Assembly (NCBI GenBank): GCA_046295215.1
Contig: JBKBNP010000012.1
Span: forward strand, 17,187 to 81,186
Source: Szabonella sp046295215
GTDB taxonomy: Bacteria; Pseudomonadota; Alphaproteobacteria; Rhodobacterales; Rhodobacteraceae
Direction: 5' to 3'
Length of the DNA stretch: 64,000 nt
The notes beneath the pieces are model-generated. The model did not search any database and was not told the origin of the DNA. It saw only the letters and a list, made by a program, of their open reading frames with translations. This document shows positions 58,972 to 64,000 of the stretch, one piece after another (the first letter of the stretch is position 1; the number at the start of each line of letters is the position of its first letter). The translations under genes and the position numbers were made by a program.

Positions 58972-60033
58972 ATGGCGACTGTAACCCTTGACGGCATCCA
59001 CAAGACCTATGGGACGACGGCGGTGATCCATGGCGTGTCCATCGACATCGCAGATGGCGAATTCATCGTGATCGTCGGCCCCTCGGGCTGCGGGAAATCG
59101 ACACTCTTGCGCATGGTGGCGGGGCTGGAGCGGATCACCTCGGGCGAGTTGAAGATCGGTGACAACCGCGTCAACGATCTGGAACCGATGGAACGCAACA
59201 TCGCCATGGTGTTCCAGAATTATGCGCTCTACCCCCATATGTCGGTTTTCGACAACATGGCCTACGGGCTGAAGATCGCGGGCAAGCCGAAGGCCGAGAT
59301 TGCCGAACGGGTGGCGGAAGCGGCGCGGATGCTGCAACTCGATCCCTATCTGACCCGCAAGCCGCGCGAATTGTCGGGCGGGCAGCGCCAGCGGGTTGCC
59401 ATGGGCCGGGCCATCGTGCGCGACCCGGCGGTGTTCCTGTTCGATGAGCCCCTGTCCAATCTCGATGCCAAGCTGCGTGTGCAGATGCGGCTTGAAATCA
59501 AGGCCTTGCAGCGCAAACTTGATGTGACCGCGCTTTATGTCACCCATGATCAGGTGGAGGCGATGACGTTGGCCGACCGGATGATCGTGATGAATGAGGG
59601 CGTCGCCGAACAGATCGGCACGCCGCTGGAGGTTTACGAGCGCCCCGAGACGCTGTTTGCCGCGCAGTTCATCGGATCGCCCGCAATGAATGTGGTGGCG
59701 GGCGAGGCAGACGGGGCAGGGTCCGTGCGTCTTGCCAATGGCACGGTGATGGCCACGACCAGCCGTGCAAAAGGGGCCGTGAAACTGGGCTTCCGGCCCG
59801 AACATATGGTGGCCGATCCGGGCGGCACGCTGGTGCTGACGGTGCGCATGGCCGAACCTCTGGGGGCCAATACGTTGATCCATGGTGCGGTGCCGGGCAT
59901 GGCGGATGAGGTGGTGGCCTCGCTTCCCGGCATCCACCGCGAGTCCGGTCTGGCGCCGGAGATGCGCTTTCACATTCCGCCCGAGGCGACGCATGTCTTT
60001 GACGCGGCAACGGGAAAACGGGCGGACGGCTGA
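58972..60033 (+). CDS. ugpC: Glycerol-3-phosphate ABC transporter ATPase UgpC
   Basis: 353 residues. Walker A is GPSGCGKS, signature LSGGQRQRVAMGRAIVR, Walker B AVFLFDEPLSNLDAKLR, H-loop YVTHDQVEAMTLADR. The C-terminal regulatory OB domain of the MalK/UgpC type is present (GFRPEHMVADPGG, VRMAEPLGANTLIHG). In E. coli this subunit is inhibited by phosphate through PhoU; that is known only from the family. Its ATG directly follows the ugpE stop. Confidence 0.95.
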   Translation: MATVTLDGIHKTYGTTAVIHGVSIDIADGEFIVIVGPSGCGKSTLLRMVAGLERITSGELKIGDNRVNDLEPMERNIAMVFQNYALYPHMSVFDNMAYGLKIAGKPKAEIAERVAEAARMLQLDPYLTRKPRELSGGQRQRVAMGRAIVRDPAVFLFDEPLSNLDAKLRVQMRLEIKALQRKLDVTALYVTHDQVEAMTLADRMIVMNEGVAEQIGTPLEVYERPETLFAAQFIGSPAMNVVAGEADGAGSVRLANGTVMATTSRAKGAVKLGFRPEHMVADPGGTLVLTVRMAEPLGANTLIHGAVPGMADEVVASLPGIHRESGLAPEMRFHIPPEATHVFDAATGKRADG

Positions 60034-60995
60034 TGGGCGTTCTGGCGGATCTGCGCGGCGGGCCGGGGCTGATCCGGGTCCATGGCCATCGCGGTGCGCG
60101 GGGGATCTGGCCGGAAAACACCTTGTCGGGTTTTGCGCTGGCCTTTGACATGGGGCTTCAGGTCGTGGAACTCGACGTTCTGGTGACGGTGGACGGGGTG
60201 GCTGTGGTCACGCACAATCCCGCGCTGAAGGCCGATTGCACGCGCGACGCTTCGGGGCGCTGGCTGGCGGTGGACGGGCCGCTGATTGCGGAAATGACGC
60301 TGGCGGACCTGCGCAGCCATGACATCGGCGCGCTGCGACCCGGCAGCGACTATGGCGCACGCTATCCCGAACAGGCGGTGGCTCACGGGCTGCGGGTGCC
60401 GACGCTGGCGGAGGTCTGCGCGCTGATTTCCGCGCCGGGCCGGGCCGGCTGCATTCTGAACCTCGAGATCAAGTCGGATCCGGACCAGCCGGACGCCACG
60501 CCGCCGATCCCTGATCTGGTGGCCGCCGTTCTGGCACCCTTGCGCGCGGCAGGCGTTTCGCACCGGGTGATCGTGCAAAGCTTCGACTGGCGCGTGGTGC
60601 ATGAGGCCGCGCGGCAGGCCCCGGAGATCCCGCGCAGCTATCTGAGCCTGCTGCGGCGGCCCGACAGGGTGATGGCTGCGAATATCTATCCCGGGTCGCA
60701 CTGGATGGATGGTTTGCAGGGCGCGAGCCTGCCGGATCTGGTGGCGGCGGCGGGCGGTGCCGTCTGGTGCCCGCATCACAGCGACCTTTCGGCAGAGGAT
60801 CGCGAGGACGCGCGCAGACAAGGCCTGATCGTCAATGTCTGGACGGTGAACGAGCCTGACGACATCGCAAGGATGATCGACTTGGGCGTGGACGGGATCA
60901 TCACCGACTATCCGGGCCGGGTGCAAAGGGCGCTTCTGGATCGGGGGATGGTCTGGCGGGATGACCCCGTAGGCTGTCCTGCCCATATCAAGTAA
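60033..60995 (+). CDS. ugpQ: Glycerophosphodiester phosphodiesterase UgpQ
   Basis: 320 residues. GDPD motifs are HGHRGARGIWPENTLSGFALA (catalytic His, Arg and Glu), VVELDVLVTVDGVAVVTHN and ILNLEIKS. It hydrolyses glycerophosphodiesters to glycerol-3-phosphate and alcohol. Its ATG overlaps the ugpC stop by one base, so transport and hydrolysis are co-produced. It lacks an obvious signal peptide, consistent with a cytoplasmic enzyme acting on imported diesters. Confidence 0.94.
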   Translation: MGVLADLRGGPGLIRVHGHRGARGIWPENTLSGFALAFDMGLQVVELDVLVTVDGVAVVTHNPALKADCTRDASGRWLAVDGPLIAEMTLADLRSHDIGALRPGSDYGARYPEQAVAHGLRVPTLAEVCALISAPGRAGCILNLEIKSDPDQPDATPPIPDLVAAVLAPLRAAGVSHRVIVQSFDWRVVHEAARQAPEIPRSYLSLLRRPDRVMAANIYPGSHWMDGLQGASLPDLVAAAGGAVWCPHHSDLSAEDREDARRQGLIVNVWTVNEPDDIARMIDLGVDGIITDYPGRVQRALLDRGMVWRDDPVGCPAHIK

Positions 60996-61075
60996 TCCGA
61001 TAATCAATATTATGTAAAATATATGTCTGTGTCTTGAGGGGGATTTCCCTTTTGTGGCAATATCACATTCACGAC

Positions 61076-61103
61076 TTGAAATATGTTATGTAGACGCTAC
61101 ATA
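61076..61103 (+). promoter_or_regulatory. Candidate sulP promoter with an overlapping palindromic operator
   Basis: TTGAAA (61076-61081) and TACATA (61098-61103) are 16 bases apart. The palindrome TATGTAG-ACG-CTACATA (61087-61103), 7-bp perfect arms, covers the spacer and the -10 element. A regulator bound there would block RNA polymerase, so repression is the natural guess. Confidence 0.6.
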
Positions 61104-61132
61104 GGCGGAAACCCTGCGTCAAAGGCCCTGCC

Positions 61133-62896
61133 ATGCGCCGCTACTTTCCCATCCTCCTCTGGTCGCGCGGCTATGGTCGCGAAACCCTGACCGCCGATCT
61201 GGTGGCCGCTATCATCGTCACGATCATGCTGATCCCGCAGAGCCTTGCCTATGCGCTGCTGGCCGGACTGCCGCCCGAGGTCGGTCTTTACGCCTCCATC
61301 GCACCGCTGCTGCTTTATGCCGTGTTCGGAACTTCGCGCACATTGGCGGTTGGTCCGGTGGCGGTTGCCTCCTTGATGACGGCGGCCTCGGTCGGGCAAC
61401 TGGCGCAGCACGGCACGCCGGAATATCTGGGGGCAGCGATTGCGCTGGCCTTTCTTTCGGGTCTGATGCTGCTGGCCATGGGTTTCCTGCGGCTGGGGTT
61501 CATCGCGAATTTCCTGAGCCATCCGGTGATTTCGGGCTTCATCACCGCTTCGGCGCTGCTGATCGCGGCGGGACAGGTGCCGCATCTGCTGGGCATCTCG
61601 GCTTCCGGTCATAACCTGCCGGATTTGTTGAAGAATATCATTGAAAATTTCGCCGGTGCCAAGCTGGCGACACTGGGGATCGGGGTCTTTGCGACCGGCT
61701 TTCTGTTCTGGTCGCGCAAGAGTCTCAAAGAATGGCTTGAAAGCAAAGGCTTGCCTGGCACCCTAGCAGCCGCTCTGGCGCGCACAGCGCCCATTGCGGC
61801 GGTTGTGGCGACAACGCTTGTGACCTGGGCGCTCGGGCTTTCGGGGCTCGGCGTGGCGATTGTGGGCGATGTGCCCAAGGGCCTGCCGGTCCCGCAACTG
61901 CCGCCCCTGGACCTCGATCTCTGGGCCAAGGTGGCGGTTCCGGCGCTGCTGATCTCCATTGTCGGCTATGTCGAGACGGTTTCGGTGGCGCAGACACTGG
62001 CCGCCAAGCGCCGCCAGCGCATCGACCCGGATCAGGAACTTGTGGCGCTTGGGGCCTGCAATGTCGGCTCGGCCCTGTCGGGGGGCTTTGCCGTGACGGG
62101 CGGTTTTGCGCGGTCTGTGGTGAATTTCGACGCAGGCGCGCAGACACCTGCGGCGGGGGCCTTCACCGCCATCGGCATGGCACTGGCGACGCTGTTCCTG
62201 ACGCCCCTGCTGTTCTTTCTGCCCAAGGCGACGCTGGCGGCGACGATCATCGTCGCGGTGCTGTCGCTGGTCGATCCGGGCGCGTTGCGGCGCACCTTCG
62301 CCTATAGCCGGGCGGATGCGGCGGCGATGGGGGCAACGATCCTTGTCACGCTGGGTCTGGGGGTGGAACCGGGGATCCTTGCCGGTGTCGCGCTGTCGCT
62401 GTTTCTGCATCTTTACCGTACTTCGCGGCCCCATGTCGCGGTGGTGGGCCAGGTGCCGGGCACCGAGCATTTCCGCAATGTGGAACGGCACGCCGTCATT
62501 ACGGCAGCGGATGTTCTGACCGTGCGGGTGGATGAAAGCCTCTATTTCCCCAATGCCCGCTTTCTGGAGGACTTCGTGCAGGACCGCATCGCGCTGAACC
62601 CGGACGTCCGGCATCTGGTCCTGATGTGCCCGGCGGTGAACGAGGTGGATGCCTCGGCGCTCGAAAGTCTGGAGGCGATCAACCAGATGCTGAAGGACAG
62701 CGGCGTGATGCTGCATCTGTCCGAGGTGAAAGGTCCGGTGATGGACCGGCTGCGGCGCAGCCATTTCCTTGACGATCTGACCGGCCGGGTGTTCCTGACG
62801 CAATATGACGCGATGCGGGCGCTGGCCCCGGATCTGACCGCGCGCACGCTGTCCGCCTGCCGACGCGAGACAGCGCGCGGCCCCGCGTCGGAGTGA
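61133..62896 (+). CDS. SulP-family anion transporter with STAS domain
   Basis: 587 residues. A polytopic SLC26/SulP domain occupies residues 1-400 (ADLVAAIIVTIMLIPQSLAYALLAGLPPEVGLYAS in parts, GTSRTLAVGPVAVASLM, GAFAVTGGFARS-like VTGGFARSVVNFDAGAQTPAAG). A cytoplasmic STAS domain follows at about 430-560 (DVLTVRVDESLYFPNARFLED, LMCPAVNEVDASALESLEAIN). Family members carry sulfate, bicarbonate or other anions; the substrate cannot be told from sequence. No carbonic anhydrase or cys genes flank it. A palindromic promoter region precedes it. Confidence 0.92.
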   Translation: MRRYFPILLWSRGYGRETLTADLVAAIIVTIMLIPQSLAYALLAGLPPEVGLYASIAPLLLYAVFGTSRTLAVGPVAVASLMTAASVGQLAQHGTPEYLGAAIALAFLSGLMLLAMGFLRLGFIANFLSHPVISGFITASALLIAAGQVPHLLGISASGHNLPDLLKNIIENFAGAKLATLGIGVFATGFLFWSRKSLKEWLESKGLPGTLAAALARTAPIAAVVATTLVTWALGLSGLGVAIVGDVPKGLPVPQLPPLDLDLWAKVAVPALLISIVGYVETVSVAQTLAAKRRQRIDPDQELVALGACNVGSALSGGFAVTGGFARSVVNFDAGAQTPAAGAFTAIGMALATLFLTPLLFFLPKATLAATIIVAVLSLVDPGALRRTFAYSRADAAAMGATILVTLGLGVEPGILAGVALSLFLHLYRTSRPHVAVVGQVPGTEHFRNVERHAVITAADVLTVRVDESLYFPNARFLEDFVQDRIALNPDVRHLVLMCPAVNEVDASALESLEAINQMLKDSGVMLHLSEVKGPVMDRLRRSHFLDDLTGRVFLTQYDAMRALAPDLTARTLSACRRETARGPASE

Positions 62897-63010
62897 CCCT
62901 GCGGGGACAGGATGCCGGTATCGTGCGTCAAGCGACACATCGAGGCTCGACATCCGGGGAGGGGCCGTCTTAGGGAGAGCCGACGGCCCCTGCCCCGATC
63001 GGAGAGTCCA

Positions 63011-63796
63011 TTGGTTCTGCCCCGCCTTATCAGGATTGCACAATCGGCCAGCATCGACGAGGCCTGGGGCCATGCCACGCCGCGCTTTTGCGCGCTTGGT
63101 TTTGGCCGGGTGAACTACGGATTGACGCGGTTCCGGTCGGACTGGTCGATGGGCGACCCGGCGGATGCGGTCTATCTGTCGACCGCCTCGCCTGACTATA
63201 TGCGGATCTATTTCAAGGGGGGGCATTTTGCCCGGACGCCGATCTTCCGCTGGCTGGTCGGCAATGTGGGTGTGACGACCTGGCGCTGGGTGGACGAGGA
63301 TCTGGGCGCCGGGCGGCTGTCGCCCGGAGAGGCAGAGGCCGTGCGGATCAATCATGCGCTGGGGGTGCGGGCGGGGCTGACGATCAGCTTTCCCACCCAC
63401 AACCGGCGCGTGAAGGGGGCGATCGGGCTGATTGCCGATCCGGGGCTTGACCATGATGCGGTGGACCGGATCCATGCGGATCATGGGGCCGAGATCGAGG
63501 CCATCGCCCATATGCTGCATTTCCGCGTCGCCACCCTGCCCCCGGCCTATGCGCGCAAGCGCCTGACCGACCGGCAGCGCGAGGCGCTGGAATGGGTCGC
63601 CGATGGCAAGACGACGCAGGACATCGCGGTCCTGATGGCGATTTCGGCGGGAATGGTCGAAAAGCACCTGCGTCTTGCGCGGGAGGCGCTGAATGTGGAG
63701 ACCACGGCACAGGCCGTGGCCAAGGGCACGCTTCTCAACATGATCTTCACCCGCCCGGTTCCGGACCGGAGCAGGCCGGAAACGGGGACAAGGTAG
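63011..63796 (+). CDS. LuxR-family regulator with an autoinducer-binding-like domain
   Basis: 261 residues from TTG 63011, chosen because GGAGAG lies 5 bases upstream; an ATG at 62912 gives an Arg-rich extension with no ribosome site. Residues 1-165 resemble the acyl-homoserine-lactone domain, and the C-terminal LuxR HTH reads RLTDRQREALEWVADGKTTQDIAVLMAIS...VEKHLRLAREALN. At the position of the ligand-binding Asp-Pro pair the sequence is HFARTPIF, so Asp is replaced by Thr. No luxI-type synthase is nearby, so it is an orphan (solo) regulator. Confidence 0.85.
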   Translation: MVLPRLIRIAQSASIDEAWGHATPRFCALGFGRVNYGLTRFRSDWSMGDPADAVYLSTASPDYMRIYFKGGHFARTPIFRWLVGNVGVTTWRWVDEDLGAGRLSPGEAEAVRINHALGVRAGLTISFPTHNRRVKGAIGLIADPGLDHDAVDRIHADHGAEIEAIAHMLHFRVATLPPAYARKRLTDRQREALEWVADGKTTQDIAVLMAISAGMVEKHLRLAREALNVETTAQAVAKGTLLNMIFTRPVPDRSRPETGTR

Positions 63797-64000
63797 GGTA
63801 TTCCTGACTTACCCTGCGTCAGCAGATCCGTCACATTGGCGGTGTTCCGTGAGTGGTGGCTTGGTTCCGTCGGCTGGTGGGGGAAAAGGTGGGCCGTGAT
63901 TTCGGTTCTCCCCCTTGCTCTTGTGCCGGAATTTTCCCGGCAGGGTCGGCGGCGCCATTGGATTGCCCCGTGCCCTTTCGCGGTTTCGCCCGGGTTCAAG
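63797..64000. other. Gene-free right edge of the window
   Basis: No convincing coding region. One hairpin with a long loop (GGGGGA at 63879-63884 with TCCCCC at 63909-63914) may terminate the LuxR gene. A minus-strand open frame that runs through here into the LuxR gene is an antisense frame without support. Confidence 0.5.

Noticed and set aside
61763..63667. A 634-codon minus-strand frame opposite sulP and the LuxR gene
   Set aside because: It spans two genes and their intergenic gap in antisense, has no credible start, and shows shadow-type composition.
1..64000. CRISPR arrays, toxin-antitoxin pairs, phage or transposase genes
   Set aside because: No regularly spaced repeats, no Cas, integrase, transposase or capsid motifs, and no small paired toxin-antitoxin frames were found on either strand.

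Overview
The window looks like ordinary chromosome from a high-GC alphaproteobacterium, most likely in Rhodobacterales (Paracoccaceae / Rhodobacter-Roseobacter group). This rests on gene content rather than a 16S gene: a ChpT-type histidine phosphotransferase, olsBA ornithine-lipid genes, a usg gene beside gyrA, separate ccmF and ccmH, arginase with ornithine cyclodeaminase under a divergent AsnC regulator, and a solitary trpE next to ppiD and a yibQ homologue. Protein-coding density is very high and many neighbours overlap by 1 or 4 bases. No rRNA, CRISPR array, prophage, insertion sequence or integrase is visible.

Layout. 1-2 kb: end of a BamB-like propeller gene, then der. 2-6.3 kb (minus): a four-gene Mla/MCE lipid transporter. 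6.4-9.1 kb: proA, a VOC protein, chpT and a divergent DUF3553 gene. 9.2-12.4 kb: olsB-olsA, a degenerate thiE-like gene, trmJ. 12.5-17.4 kb: a MipA porin-like protein, then ctaA, an M32 carboxypeptidase and an MFS transporter. 17.4-20.3 kb (minus): a large FAD/GcvT demethylating dehydrogenase and usg. 20.4-27 kb: gyrA, a LysR regulator, a small membrane protein, trmFO and gluQ. 27-33.7 kb: a PQQ-type sugar dehydrogenase and a complete liv-type amino-acid ABC operon that contains an extra 57-residue exported protein. 33.8-36.3 kb: arginine to proline catabolism (rocF, ocd) with a divergent AsnC/Lrp regulator. 36.4-39.7 kb: ccmF, ccmH, a crotonase. 40-47 kb: yibQ convergent with trpE, ppiD, an aminotransferase and gpt. 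47-51.4 kb: LysE exporter, fabI, pdxH, a double cold-shock protein, DUF192, tRNA-Pro and tRNA-Gln. 51.5-54.7 kb: a YhiN flavoprotein and a large autotransporter-like surface protein. 54.8-61 kb: a LysR regulator divergent from ugpBAECQ, for glycerol-3-phosphate and glycerophosphodiester use. 61-64 kb: a SulP transporter and a LuxR-type regulator.

How the parts work together. The Mla, olsBA and ugp blocks all concern membrane lipids: glycerophospholipid trafficking, phosphorus-free ornithine lipid, and recovery of glycerol-3-phosphate. liv, rocF-ocd and the FAD/GcvT dehydrogenase import and break down amino acids and methylated amines. Most genes are conserved housekeeping or transport functions.

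The less expected signals are non-coding or small. A family of five intergenic hairpin-plus-29-nt elements falls into two sequence subtypes. A short signal-peptide ORF is translationally coupled inside the liv operon. Long hairpins separate each binding-protein gene from its permease or ATPase genes. Several clean palindromes lie upstream of the csp, sulP, FAD/GcvT dehydrogenase, mipA-like and autotransporter genes. I saw no convincing new defence or mobile system.
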